64,000 nt of DNA from Adiantum capillus-veneris (taxonomy: Eukaryota > Streptophyta > Polypodiopsida > Polypodiales > Pteridaceae). The position numbers and the translations under genes were made by a program. Numbering within the stretch: position 1 is the stretch's first letter; every line of letters begins with the position of its first letter. Positions 47,031 to 57,519 of this stretch are shown one piece after another. The notes under the pieces are model-generated. The model did no database searches. It was not told where the DNA came from and saw only the letters and a list, made by a program, of their open reading frames with translations. The DNA lies in assembly GCA_014529385.2 (NCBI GenBank), contig CM043959.1:6288466-6352465 (forward strand), read 5' to 3'.

Positions 47031-47848
47031 AACATGGGGACAATATGGGTTGTGTAATGTATGAAGCACAACCCACAAGATTCCTCCCAAGACGTTATAC
47101 ATTGGCATTGTAGAAAAGCTTCATTCACTTGGGAGTCTATTGAGGCATCATGTAGCAAGCGTAATGCATCTTATCTCCCAAACCAATTCTTTGTCTTACA
47201 TCCATTCCATGCTCAAGATCTTGATTTTATGCGTCTTTTGAACTTTTCTTTCTTGCTTCACATGAAATTGTAGGAAGTCAATGTGACGGGTTTTGATGCA
47301 TCTTTCTCATGAATTCCACAACCCTTTCCATGCCCTACCATAATTTCAATTAGAAGAGACCCGGACTTAAGAAGTAGGAGCACATATGGTTTTTGTGTCT
47401 TAACTTGGAGAAAGTTTGTAAGGTAAATGTTTTTGGACATTCTCAAACTCTTTCCAAGTAGATTTTGAGATGCTTCCACCCCACACTTCAACTCCATAAA
47501 GTAAATTTGGTCTCACCAATGTGTGTCAAACATGTACCTCTTGGGAACCCAACATTTGACAACCCCTAAATTACACATGTTCTCAAATATATATATAGTA
47601 TGCTCTCTTCCTATCTTCCAAATGATGCATGCCTATGTATGCCAGTTGTGATTGGTTTGAACCTCAAGGCCAAGTTACTTAAAGCCCACCTTATGCAAAC
47701 ATGGCAGCTTTCATTCTAGGACATCTACATTAAGAGTGAACATTTTTCCCATCTTTTTACCTTGTGAAATAAGCCTTCCATTCTTCTTGTATTCCTCTAC
47801 ATAGAGGCCATCAAGATTTATATTGAGGGAATTGAGGCTATGGAGGAT
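47030..47848 (-). pseudogene. LINE ORF2 C-terminal remnant, minus strand
   Basis: Reading leftwards, broken frames give LWSWSVGWKHLKIYLERV-like sequence near 47510-47440 (ancestrally a YGVEVWG-type block), then TNFLQVKTQKPYVLLLLKSG and IEIMVG at about 47420-47320. This is the post-RT region of plant LINE reverse transcriptases. Upstream in the same orientation, 47700-47848 may continue the RT. Stops and frame changes show it is dead. The gypsy element at 47849 is inserted in it. Confidence 0.55.
47844..47848. repeat. 5' target-site duplication AGGAT
   Basis: Identical to 55812-55816 on the far side of the element, which fixes both element ends. Confidence 0.95.
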
Positions 47849-48149
47849 TGTTAACCCTCACGGCTCACGGACACCCCATCACCTACGACAGACGTGTATT
47901 ATGTATTTGGTAGAGTCAGGTACCGGGCTTGTCGGTCCAATAGGAAAAGGGTAAGAGTGATCGCCGATGAGAGGCGCACTCTAACCGGGACATTCAAGGG
48001 ATTAGTGGGCTAAGCATAGGCGCCCAAGTGTGAATGGGGTGAGCTCATATAAAAGCCAACTAAACCTAAAATTCACTTATTCTCTCATTTGTGCAATAGA
48101 AGAGTGCTCTTGCTCCATCTCCATCTCCATCTTCTTCTTCTTCACCTCC

Positions 48150-48246
<97 letters not shown>

Positions 48247-48489
48247 TGTGTGCGATCGAGCATTACGAAGGCACGACGGCGGCGAAGCGGTTGAGCGCGG
48301 CACGACTGCAGCTTCTTCTTCATCGCGGCGAGGAATCCACCACGAAGGCGAGCGTAGAGCGGTGAGTGACACACCCTTTGCTCTCTTGAGCTTGCTAGAT
48401 TAGTCTTGTTGTGTGCTTGGAGCCATTTGTGGCTCGCACACGGTGTATCGGCAAGTCCCTTGCTTCGACAGTGAGGCAAGGAGCGCACA
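47849..48489 (+). repeat. 5' LTR (641 bp)
   Basis: Begins TGTTAACCC and ends GCGCACA. A TATA box (catataaaagcc, near 48047) is followed by a CT-rich stretch and a compound (TG)25-(GA)n microsatellite at 48151-48238. It is 52 bases longer than the 3' LTR, and the whole difference lies in the microsatellite. Confidence 0.95.
48047..48055 (+). promoter_or_regulatory. TATA box in LTR
   Basis: atataaaag in both LTRs (counterpart near 55421), about 440 bases before the 5' LTR end; the likely promoter of the element transcript. Confidence 0.6.
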
Positions 48490-48493
48490 TTTT

Positions 48494-48511
48494 TGGCGCC
48501 GCTGCCGGGGA
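48494..48511 (+). promoter_or_regulatory. Primer-binding site, tRNA-Asp type
   Basis: TGGCGCCGCTGCCGGGGA starts four bases after the 5' LTR. It matches the tRNA-Asp primer site of plant Athila/Tat gypsy elements except for one base. Confidence 0.93.
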
Positions 48512-49519
48512 ATCGCCCTGCACTAAGCCCAAGAGGCACTTTGTGCTTCTCCTATGAGTTGTTTGTAGTAGGAAAGAAGAGGAAGAGGAAGAGGAATGAG
48601 TTGTTTTTCTGCAAGTTGTTAATTTCTGTGTTGTCTGCAAGTTCTGTGATTTCTGCATAATGTTGTGTTTTTTGTTTGCACACAGTCTTTGCACAATTAG
48701 TAGTCGTTAGCTGTTTGCAGTGAATGAATAAGTAGGAAGGCAGTTAGCAATTTCTGCTTGCACACAGTCTGTACACAGTTTTCTGTCAAGGTTTGCCTGC
48801 ACACAGTCTTTGCACAGTAAGGTAGTGAGAGAGGAAGTAGGTGGACAGTTAGCTCACTGTCAATAAGCACTTAACAGATTAGTCAATAGTTAGCAGCACT
48901 GTTAGTAAGTAGATAAGGTAGTGAGCTGTCTGTGAGCTGTGAGCTGTTGACTGGGAGGTTAGGTAGGTGACAGTGTGTGTGGCCAAGAAAGGGTCACCGA
49001 AACCGCGCGCGGTCATCGCCTAAAAAAAAAATAAAAAATTTAAAAAAAAAAATAAAAAATTTAAAAAATTTAAGTGTGAGTGACTGGGGGGCTACACTAA
49101 AATTTTGATCGAGATCGGGATCATTTCCCCAAGCCCAAGCCCAAGCCCAAGCCCAGGCCCATGCCTCAGTCCTATGATATATACTTGAGTCACTCTTATA
49201 TATATACCCTACCCCCTCAAGAGGGAATGAGAGCATGTGGGGCAAGTCCTCCACTCTCCTCCCTTCTCTTCCCACTTGCACCCTTAGACTTTCTAATTTG
49301 GGCCTAGTTTCCTACTAGAAATTGACGGTTTTAGGGATTCCGAGGGCATAAAGTGACCAAACAGAGGGCTGCAAAGCACGGCACGTCCCTCTGACCGAGA
49401 CGCTCGTTTTGAGCTATCATACGTTCTATTCTATAGCTGGGTCATAAAAAAAGGACCAAAAAGTCAAAAAATAAATAAATAAGAAAAGACTTGGGTTGCA
49501 AAACACCCAAAATTACTAG
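48512..49519 (+). other. Gypsy leader, noncoding, low-complexity tracts
   Basis: Repeated words 'gcacacagtct(t/g)(t/a)gcac' occur near 48680, 48760 and 48800. An A/T-only stretch lies at 49020-49070 and a (CCCAAG)n run near 49131-49160. The stop codon TAG at 49517 ends any upstream frame just before gag. The leader probably holds packaging signals, which cannot be located by eye. Confidence 0.6.
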
Positions 49520-52500
49520 GTGAGCAGCCTTCACGGGCCCTCACTGACACTTCTAGGGGATCCAAGTCATATCAACCTACGCTCTGGACGAGTGTTAGAG
49601 CACGAGCATATTGGTAGTGCCTCCATTTACGCGGGCACCCATTATTCCTCCACCCTAGGTTCTGGACCTTCGGCCGGGACTCAAGGTAGCGCGACCCAAG
49701 ATCCTCATATCGTGTCTAGTGATTCTTCCTCTGACTACAAAGTCATGGAGGGGTATCCTACACCAAACCCTGATAGTTCAAGTCAAGACATGCATGCCAT
49801 GGGCCCACGGCCCGGGTCCAGCGTGTTTAGCCGCTTAAAAGAGACCCTTAGTAGAGCTACTCGCTCCGAACATGCGGTTAATGAAATAAATGAAGGAAGT
49901 GGGGAAGTAAATTCGTCATTCATACCTAAAATAGACCCTATGCTTCTTGAGAGTGTGCATGTGAATGTTCCATCCACTGCACCTCCTGATCCTTTAGGAC
50001 TATCTCCCTCTGAGGTTTTACTACCTGATGGTAGGAGTCTTGCCGAAGTACAAGAGATCGAACGCTATATGCAAGCAACAAGGGAGGGGGAAATTGAGAA
50101 CCTACGAAGGCTAGAACAAAGTCGAACCCTGAAAGCAAAGACTCCTATGACAACAATCATGCCAGCTGAGCAACCGAGTGCTCCCAAGGGAGCAGTCACG
50201 GAGGGGCAAGCGATGGGGAGCAATAATGCTTCCACCTTGAGGGAAACCTCCAGCACGCCAGGCCTAGATGGGATATTCCTAAAGGAAAATTGGGAGTATG
50301 ACCTACAAGCAAAAGCTTTAACTGATCGGTACACAGGACACACCTATCATGTGGGTTGGTTAGATGTTCTACAATCCACATCGGGTGCTACTAGCATAGA
50401 TGAGCAACAATAGAAAGTGTGTGATGTCCTCCATAGGATTGTCGAGTTAGAAAGACAGAACACAGGGATCAACATGCCTTCAACAGGCCTAATGAGATTC
50501 TTGGATACGGGAAAGGCCAACCAACCAACCCTGTCACAAATGGAGACTCCCTCAGTGAGCCCCATTGATCCTCCATATGTTGTTTTGCCAGGAGCCTCAG
50601 TACAATCTGAGCGCACAAGTGGCAGCTTTACCTTCCCAGATCTAGCTCATCTTTCTCTTAATGACACTACGGCTACCATGCATATCCGAGTGGTGAGCAT
50701 GACCAGAAGTACACCATGGAGTTCATTTGTTAACACTGCACTGATGCCTAGTAGCACAATGCCCCCAACTATGCCTACATGTATGTATCAATCATGTGCA
50801 CCTATCGTACCTCAGCCTCATGTAGCTCCTACACCTCCGATTATTCCAAGAGCTTACAATCCACAATGGCATTATCCAAGATCTTATACAAGTGGAGCCA
50901 TGCCATTTAATAATAACATGCCATATCACGCACCCCCTATGCCTAGGGCCACGCCTGTAAACTTTGGACCACCGTCTGGTACACCACCATACGAAATATG
51001 GGACCCAAGAGCCGCGCGTATACCAAGGCCAAGGCCAACTCCCATCTCACATGTGGTTCCAGGAGCACATACACCCATTATACCTGCTCAAATAGGAGAT
51101 TTGGCAGCATTTGCTCAAACTATCGGTCGCTCTATTGCGGAAAACATGCGTAGTGCACCTGATAGAGAGCCTAGGAGCAAGGCAGTTCAAGTAGCTAAGC
51201 TCACACAGAAATTCAGTGGAGACGGAGATGCTAGAAAGCATATGGAAGTCTTTGAACATGTGTGCAATTCCTTGGAAGAGCACAATGAGCTACATAAGTG
51301 TAAGGCTTTGAGTTTGACCCTAAGCGGAAAGGCTGGAGATTGGTATAGAACCTTAAGAGTAGAAGAGAAAACGATCTACTCTACTCTTAGGAGACTGTTC
51401 TTAAAAGAATACATACGAGAGGGAGTACTTTGGGGTGTAGCCTCTCAGCTCCAGAAAGCCCAACGAGAAGAAGGTGAATCCGTGAGAGACTTCATTAGTC
51501 GCCTAAAGAATTTGAATTCTCGATGCAATCCAAACGAGCGATTCAACAACAACCAATTGCTTGATAGATTCATTAGGGGACTACGACATGAAAGTATTTA
51601 TAATGGCCTAATCATTAGAGGTATCACTACTTGGGAAGCAGTCACCATGAATGCAATCCAATTGGAGGATAATTTGATGATTACAGGAGAAAGAGTGTTT
51701 TCCGAGCCGAAGTCTAGTAGCTCGCAAGCATTAGGGCATGAGCCAATGAAGATAAAGCCAATTGTGAAAGAGCAAACGATATTTGAGATGACTTTGGCAG
51801 ATCTCACAAAAGCCATCCATCAAAAGAAGGCTGCCAAGGAACAAGCAGAGCTTAAAAAAATCCAAGCAAGAGTTGAGGTTCGAGAACGACAACGTCTTAG
51901 ACGCCAATGAGAGGCTAATCTGGGAATCACGCAAGCATTTTTCGAGGACACAGATGACGACTCATTAGAATCTGAGCCACCCCTACGATACCCAATTGAG
52001 CTAAATAGCCCCTATGGGAAAGTACTATACAATGCCTTATTAGATACGGGAGCTAAACACAATTTGTTATCCTATTGAGTTTGGTGTCAATTAGGGAAAC
52101 CGACCCTATCCCCGAGTACGATGCAAGTCAAGGGCATTAATAAAAAGAAAACTGCTATTCTTGGAGTCCTTCAGACCCCTGTTGTCTATGACAATGGAAG
52201 CATAGTGCAGAGGTTTCTAGTCATGCCCGTGGGAGCTATGGAAGGCAACGTAAACCTAGGACGCACGTGGATGTTGGCAACCAAATGCACTATTGATTGG
52301 GATACTGGTAGTGTCACGACGCGACCACCGACTCTTACCCCTATCATTCAAGCAAAGTTACCTACGTTGCAAACTCTAGCAAAGTTGAAGGATAGCCAAC
52401 ATTCACAAGCCAAGGTGGTTAACTCGTCTTTGCCAGCTACCCATGAACCTAGCACTTCAACACTTGTAGTTGCAACAAGTAGTAATATTGCAAGTACTCA

Positions 52501-53176
52501 ACTTGCACGACCTAAGAGTACATATCAATGGGTCCCCAAGGCCTTACTTCCAACTACCTCAACCCTCCCATCCATTCCAAGAAAAAATTTCCCGAGAAAA
52601 CCAAGAGCGCGCCCTAGGAGAGTCAAGACCAAATCATGATGGATTCCAAAGCAACTATTAGAAGCCCAAGACTACTATGATGGAAATGAGCAAATTTGGG
52701 TACCTAAACGTACAATGTGTCCTTCCCTATCGACAAAAAACCCATATGAGTCAAACAGTGTAACGCTAAAGCCAATGGCAGACCGTGGGAAGGGAAAGAT
52801 CACAGAATGCTACACACCTAGTCCAGAGCTAGTTTGGGCTCCAAGGCAAAACCAATTTATTCCACCTAGCTCAGGAAGGGGGGAGTTCCATGAAGCTTCT
52901 AGCTCCTCATGTAATACATCCATAGAGGTAAAAGATTCTACACAGCCTCCATCTATAGTAGTGGACCTCCATGAAGCTACAAAAGAATCCACACCTCCCA
53001 GTGTTCAAGAATCACCTGATGAACCACTTCAAGTTCGATCCTGGGAGAGTACCTTACCACCCTTGCAACTTGACGAGGCACCTAGGGTAATAGAAAACTA
53101 CTGGCAAAAATCCTCACCTATTACCAACTGGAACAATTGGTTTCAAAGGGTGACGACATCATTTCAAACGGTATGA
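49520..53176 (+). pseudogene. Gag-protease polyprotein frame (about 1218 codons) with four in-frame stops
   Basis: One reading frame is continuous from 49520 to 53176 except for TAG 50411-50413, TGA 51908-51910, TGA 52076-52078 and TGA 52637-52639. The first ATG is 49745; an open GTG frame precedes it. Region 1: acidic, Ser/Pro-rich N-terminus. Region 2 (50640-51100): Pro/Met/Thr-rich. Region 3 (about 51200-51680): capsid core with KFSGDGDARKHMEVFEHVC, LTLSGKAGDWYRTL, FLKEYI, ESVRDFISRLKNL and LLDRFIRGL. Coiled-coil-like Lys/Glu-rich tail to 51910. Region 4: protease LLDTGAKHNLL (Asp codon 52043-52045) and NLGRTWMLATKCTIDWDT near 52250-52300. Region 5: Pro/Ser-rich tail. No CCHC knuckle is visible, unusual for this family. 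All four stops lie one C-to-T step from CAG or CGA. Confidence 0.88.
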
Positions 53177-53183
53177 TCTACCC

Positions 53184-53289
53184 AAGGAAGGGGGGAGTGT
53201 TTGTGGACATCCATTATTCACTTGCTTCCCTCTCAACCTTTCCCCTTGGCCCCTTAATCTCCAATCTTAGGGAATGTATATATAAAGCC
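53184..53289 (+). promoter_or_regulatory. Internal PPT-like tract and TATA-like box before ORF2
   Basis: aaggaagggggga (53184-53196) resembles a polypurine tract and is followed at once by TGTTTGTGGACATCC, which looks like an LTR start. A TATA-like tgtatatataaagcc follows at 53275-53289, about 135 bases before the ORF2 ATG. It may be an internal promoter, or a leftover LTR from recombination between two elements. Confidence 0.45.
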
Positions 53290-53423
53290 TTATACTCACA
53301 AAAACAAGATAAAAAAGTAAAAGAGCAAGAGCCATAACACAAAACCATAAAACCAAATTATGCACAAGAACACGACCCTTGTAATATTTGCACTCTAACC
53401 ATCATCTATTTGCGTGTACAGAT

Positions 53424-53846
53424 ATGGCTAGTATGCTAGAGTCATCCACTCCTGCCTTGGGTGAGAGGTACCCTCGTTACTTTTCACAAATATTTCACAT
53501 GGTCTTTCCAGTGCTTGCATGTGAATGGGATTTGATAGGTACGCTAGCATGTGAGAGGAATTTTGAGGAGTTAGAATGGCTGATACGTCTCTTGACCACG
53601 TCTGATCCATACTTAGTAGAGAGCGTTTCTCCCATTGCACAAGCCTACCCTTTTGACCAAGATGACTATAGGCGTCTAATGACCTTCTTTGTAAACATGG
53701 GCACCTATGATGAAGAAGAAAATTTACACGACTACACGGATGGCACATATGGTCTCATGGATGATGACTTTGTTTATCTTGACGACGAAGATAGGGGTTT
53801 AGCCTTAGGGTTTCCCCCCAACCTCTACAATATCCTATTCCCTTGA
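53424..53846 (+). CDS. ORF2 of the gypsy-type element, unknown function (140 aa)
   Basis: Starts at ATG 53424 (MASMLESSTPALGERY), directly after a CAG that could serve as a splice acceptor (gcgtgtacag, ending 53422), and ends at TGA 53844-53846. It is intact although the longer upstream frame has four stops. The protein is acidic: a helical middle (FSQIFHMVFPVLACEWDL, NFEELEWLIRLLTTSDPYL), then YDEEENLHDY and DDDFVYLDDEDRG, ending NLYNILFP. No zinc finger, nuclease, RT or membrane segment is evident. Its place between gag-pro and the 3' LTR is where extra ORFs (env-like, aORF) sit in plant gypsy elements, but there is no sequence sign that it is env-like. Confidence 0.6.
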   Translation: MASMLESSTPALGERYPRYFSQIFHMVFPVLACEWDLIGTLACERNFEELEWLIRLLTTSDPYLVESVSPIAQAYPFDQDDYRRLMTFFVNMGTYDEEENLHDYTDGTYGLMDDDFVYLDDEDRGLALGFPPNLYNILFP

Positions 53847-55209
53847 CTCTCTAGGGGGAGTGCAAATAATTAGTTTAGGGTTCCTTATGTCTTTTGTTGT
53901 GTTCAATAAGTGTTGGTACCTTTTTCCACTAATGTGCCTCCTGGAGGTATTCCTTTTGTTTCCTAGTGTGTACAGGAGCGTGTTGCTATTGGTAGGATTT
54001 GGACCTTCATGGAATCTTTATCTCGACTCACTCTTCAAATCAAGCGCAACCATCGACACAAACAGGTGTTTCTTGTCCATTAGCATTGCCCCTTATCTTT
54101 TTTGCATCTATGATTGTCTGCTTTAATTGTGATTGGTAGCCTAATATTTACCGCATTTGCTTAGTATTAAACATTTAATTCAATGTAATTTTTTGTCATA
54201 ATCACTTGTCTAGGTTTAAAAATCAAGTAGTCCGACAAACTAGTTTGACCAAGTAGGTGTTAGAAATCTTCTCTTAATACCATGGGGAATGCCTTCCTAA
54301 TAATCAATGGTTACTTAGGTTCTTAATCCGATTTAGGCAGCATTGTGTGAAATGTACTAGGGATTTCTAGTGGGCTTGACCCTATTGACAAAGCTTTAGC
54401 TTAAGTATTATAAAGGGAGTTAACTAGTGTGATGAGCCTGGGGAGGTGTATCAGTGTTATATGACCCCCCAAAGTTACAAAATTAAAATGCTAAAAATGA
54501 ACAAACAAAAAATCAAAGTGCCACACTGTAAAATCTTAAGCTGGAAGAGAAATCTCAGCTTGATTTGGTACTTCACTCACATGTATGGCCTATGGTACTA
54601 GAGCCCTAGAGGTTCCCAGTATGGGCGCTTTTCCTTGAAAAGCAAAAAACTCAAGGCATACAAAATAAGCACACACATCAAATTGCATCACTGTGAAAAC
54701 ACTTTGGGGGGTCAAAGAAAAGGTAATCAGTCAGGCGATGATTTCATGAGAAATTCCTTTTATCGTAGCTTAACTACAAGGTCCTCTAAGTATAGCCTCT
54801 AGTCAGCCCTCGAACATGAAATACTTGGCTCTCGCGATTAAACAACTTAATTGACCAGAGAAAATTAAGAAGCTTACCCATGGTATTAATATTCGATCTC
54901 TAGTGCCTTTTGACCATCAAATTAGTGACTCCAGACTTGTTTAATTTTTTACCTTTACATCTGTTTATGCATTTGATTACATTGCAATTTAATGTTCATG
55001 GCTGACAACTTGTTTGAAATTCTTTTACCAATCAATTTGTCTACCTAAAACTGCATATGCTTTTTAATCACTTATGAGAATGCAATTACTGTGACAATGT
55101 TGTTTGATTTTGCAGTGACTGAAGAAGGCTAAGGACATTCATCTCAAATGCTCTTCCACCTCGACGAACGAGCTTCAACTCAATAGCTTCCGAGGACGGA
55201 ATCTAAATC
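53847..55209 (+). other. Gypsy 3' noncoding region with nested inverted repeats
   Basis: No coding frame. Outer inverted repeat: ttaataccatggg 54274-54286 with cccatggtattaa 54877-54889. Inner: tgaccccccaaagt 54472-54485 with actttggggggtca 54701-54714. Centre: aagctg ... cagctt near 54539-54562. All are perfect and concentric, so about 616 bases can form a foldback. Confidence 0.75.
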
Positions 55210-55220
55210 AGGAAGGGGGG
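55210..55220 (+). promoter_or_regulatory. Polypurine tract
   Basis: aggaagggggg lies two bases before the 3' LTR and is the plus-strand primer. Confidence 0.9.
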
Positions 55221-55222
55221 CA

Positions 55223-55811
55223 TGTTAACCCTCACGGCTCACGGACACCCCATCACCTACGACGGACGTGTATTATGTATTTGGTAGAGTCAGGTACCGG
55301 GCTTGTCGGTCCAATAGGAAAAGGGTAAGAGTGATCGCCGATGAGAGGCGCACTCTAACCGGGACATTCAAGGGATTAGTGGGCTAAGCATGGGCGCCCA
55401 AGTGTGAATGGGGTGAGCTCATATAAAAGCCAACTAAACCTAAAATTCACTTATTCTCTCATTTGTGCAATAGAAGAGTGCTCTTGCTCCATCTCCATCT
55501 CCATCTTCTTCTTCTTCACCTCCTTGTGTGTGTGTGTATGTGTGAGAGAGAGAGAGAGAGGGAGAGTGTGTGTGCGATCGAGCATTACGAAGGCACAACG
55601 ATGGCGAAGCGGTTGAGCGCGGCACGACTGCAGCTTCTTCTTCATCGCGGCGAGGAATCCACCACGAAGGCGAGCGTAGAGCGGTGAGTGACACACCCTT
55701 TGCTCTCTTGAGCTTGCTAGATTAGTCTTGTTGTGTGCTTGGAGCCATTTGTGGGTCGCACACGGTGTATCAACAAGTCCCTTGCTTCGACAGTGCGGCA
55801 AGGAGCGCACA
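55223..55811 (+). repeat. 3' LTR (589 bp)
   Basis: Starts TGTTAACCC and ends GCGCACA, like the 5' LTR. Here the microsatellite is only (TG)6 plus a short GA run (55525-55562). AGGAT follows at 55812-55816. Confidence 0.95.
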
Positions 55812-55866
55812 AGGATGATACCTCACAAGCACCATGGCTAGTGAGAGACACATTTAACAACGAACG

Positions 55867-55869
<3 letters not shown>

Positions 55870-55950
<81 letters not shown>
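55870..55950. repeat. (GA)n microsatellite
   Basis: Perfect GA run of about 40 units, shortly after the gypsy 3' LTR. Confidence 0.97.
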
Positions 55951-55953
<3 letters not shown>

Positions 55954-56770
55954 ATGCATGCTTTAGTTAGGGGACAACACACCATACCTTTTTTCACTAA
56001 TCTCCAAGCCTTTCTATAGGCCTTGTGGTACAATCTTATCACTGGCACATTTATGAATATTTCAAGTCATGAGGAGACTCTTTTTGACATCATAGACAAG
56101 GCCACCATATTATATCATAGATACTCTCCTACACTAGAGTAATTTCACAAGGGTGTTGATGGGATGTCTCAGATGCATTGTGGTGATTCCCTCTAGATTT
56201 AACACTTCATGGTTCCCTAGGATACATCACGGTGATCCTCAAAAGATTCAACACGTCACATTTCTCTCGGATTCATCTATCATGCACAAGTAAATTGATC
56301 AAGAGTGAAGGCATACTTTTTCCATAGGAAGGTCTTACCTTTGGACATTTATTTTTTACCAAGGTAGTGTCTACTCCCTTACAAGGAAAGTTTGAGAATT
56401 TAAAAGAAATTTTTGTGATGGCCAATAATGATGAGATTGATGTTGTGTAGATTGGAATTCTGAGAATTGAGGAGAAGATACCAAAAAATCTCTCTCAACC
56501 ATTTTTTTTTGCACAATGTTTTAGTTATTCTTCCAATAAGGTTTCATTGTATATATCTAGTGAGAACTCACCCTATAAAGGGTCATGCAAGAAGTGATAG
56601 CCACCACTCACGGACTAAAGTGTAAAGAGGGGCCTCAAACACTTGGCACCTAAAATAGGTTTCATAATTAAATTAAATACTCTACTCCACCAAGAGGTGC
56701 CATGGAGTTTGGGGGCTAGGATTTTAAGCCAATTGTGTGCAAGATTATTCTCTCTTAATCTTATGCTAAG

Positions 56771-56890
56771 TGTATGTACAAAACTCATGTCTACATCTCC
56801 TCTCTTACATGCGTTCACTATCTAGTCTAGTGTATGTACAGAAATCATGCTTGCATCTCCTCTCTTACATGCTTTCACTAGCTAGTCTAT
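56771..56890. repeat. Tandem duplication, period 60 bp
   Basis: tgtatgtacaaaactcatg ... at 56771-56830 and tgtatgtacagaaatcatg ... at 56831-56890 share the middle 'catctcctctcttacatgc' and differ at a few bases. Confidence 0.93.
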
Positions 56891-56892
56891 TC

Positions 56893-56933
<41 letters not shown>

Positions 56934-57060
56934 ATGGTATCTTTGTCTAGATTGTATGTACTTAGGTTTTGGGAGGGATGGTGAAACATTTATGGTTATG
57001 TGTGTGAGAAAGATTGAGGGGTTCTAGCTTTTGTTCTCCCAAAATTCCCAACAGTGGTGG

Positions 57061-57519
57061 TATCAGAGAGAGGTGTTGATTCATGAGGAGTATTTATGCA
57101 AACATGAAATGTGGAATGGCAACCAAGAACCTGACATTAAGAAGGTGGAGGTAAATTTAAAGTGGCTAATAAATTGCAAACTTATATCCAACATACACTT
57201 TGGAAGTTGTACCATTTCTCTTCATACATTTGCGGAGGCTATCCAATCGATAAGCTACCAAATTGGGTTAGATTGGTCACATGGCATGTCAAGTGTGTGT
57301 CTATGAATATAATTGTTTAGATTTGTAAAGTATCTCCCTTCTATCTCTTTAAAGAACAAAATTGTCATGCTTGTGATGCTAGGGTAGTACTTGAGGTGGG
57401 AACCCAGCCCAAGCTTGAAGGGCTTAAGGGCCGACTTGTGGTGAGAACTGGGCCCAAGGTTGAGGGGCTTGAGGTGTAACAAAAGTCAAATCATATCCCT
57501 ACAAAGAGGGGAGATCCAT
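57061..57519. other. Noncoding, no gene seen
   Basis: Short open pieces at 57031-57306 (+) and 57255-57482 (-) have no motif. The sequence around 57380-57480 repeats 'gggcccaag' and 'cccagcccaagcttgaaggg' words and may be the far end of repeat family copy B. Confidence 0.4.

Larger units (their letters stand above)
47849..55811 (+). mobile_element. Complete gypsy-type LTR element without RT/integrase (7.96 kb, non-autonomous)
   Basis: 5' LTR 47849-48489, PBS 48494, leader, one long gag-protease frame (49520-53176) with four stops, a second ORF (53424-53846), 1.4 kb of noncoding DNA with nested inverted repeats, PPT 55210-55220, 3' LTR 55223-55811, target duplication AGGAT on both sides. Nothing resembling RT, RNase H, integrase or a chromodomain occurs inside. 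The element must therefore use polymerase and integrase supplied in trans. It resembles the described plant TR-GAG class but adds protease and a further ORF. LTRs differ at about nine bases outside the microsatellite, mostly transitions, so insertion is moderately recent. Confidence 0.93.
55812..57060. other. Flanking DNA, no gene seen
   Basis: Starts with the AGGAT target duplication; the first part should be the other half of the interrupted LINE relic but no motif can be read. Contains (GA)n 55870-55950, a 60-bp tandem duplication 56771-56890 and (GT)n 56897-56932. A TATAAAG near 56570 and TGGTATCAGAG at 57058-57068 could be remnants of a copia LTR and PBS, at low confidence. Confidence 0.45.

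Noticed and set aside
48066-48539. 157-codon minus-strand frame across the LTR (and its counterpart at 55451-55810)
   Set aside because: It lies within the LTR, is dominated by the TG/GA microsatellite, and changes length and frame between the two LTRs.
52800-52992. Minus-strand open frames inside the gypsy gag-protease region
   Set aside because: They are antisense shadows of the long plus-strand frame, as are the other minus-strand frames at 49783-51934.
57058-57068. TGGTATCAGAG as the PBS of another complete copia element
   Set aside because: No LTR pair, gag or pol follows; repeat family copy B begins soon after. Kept only as a possible remnant.
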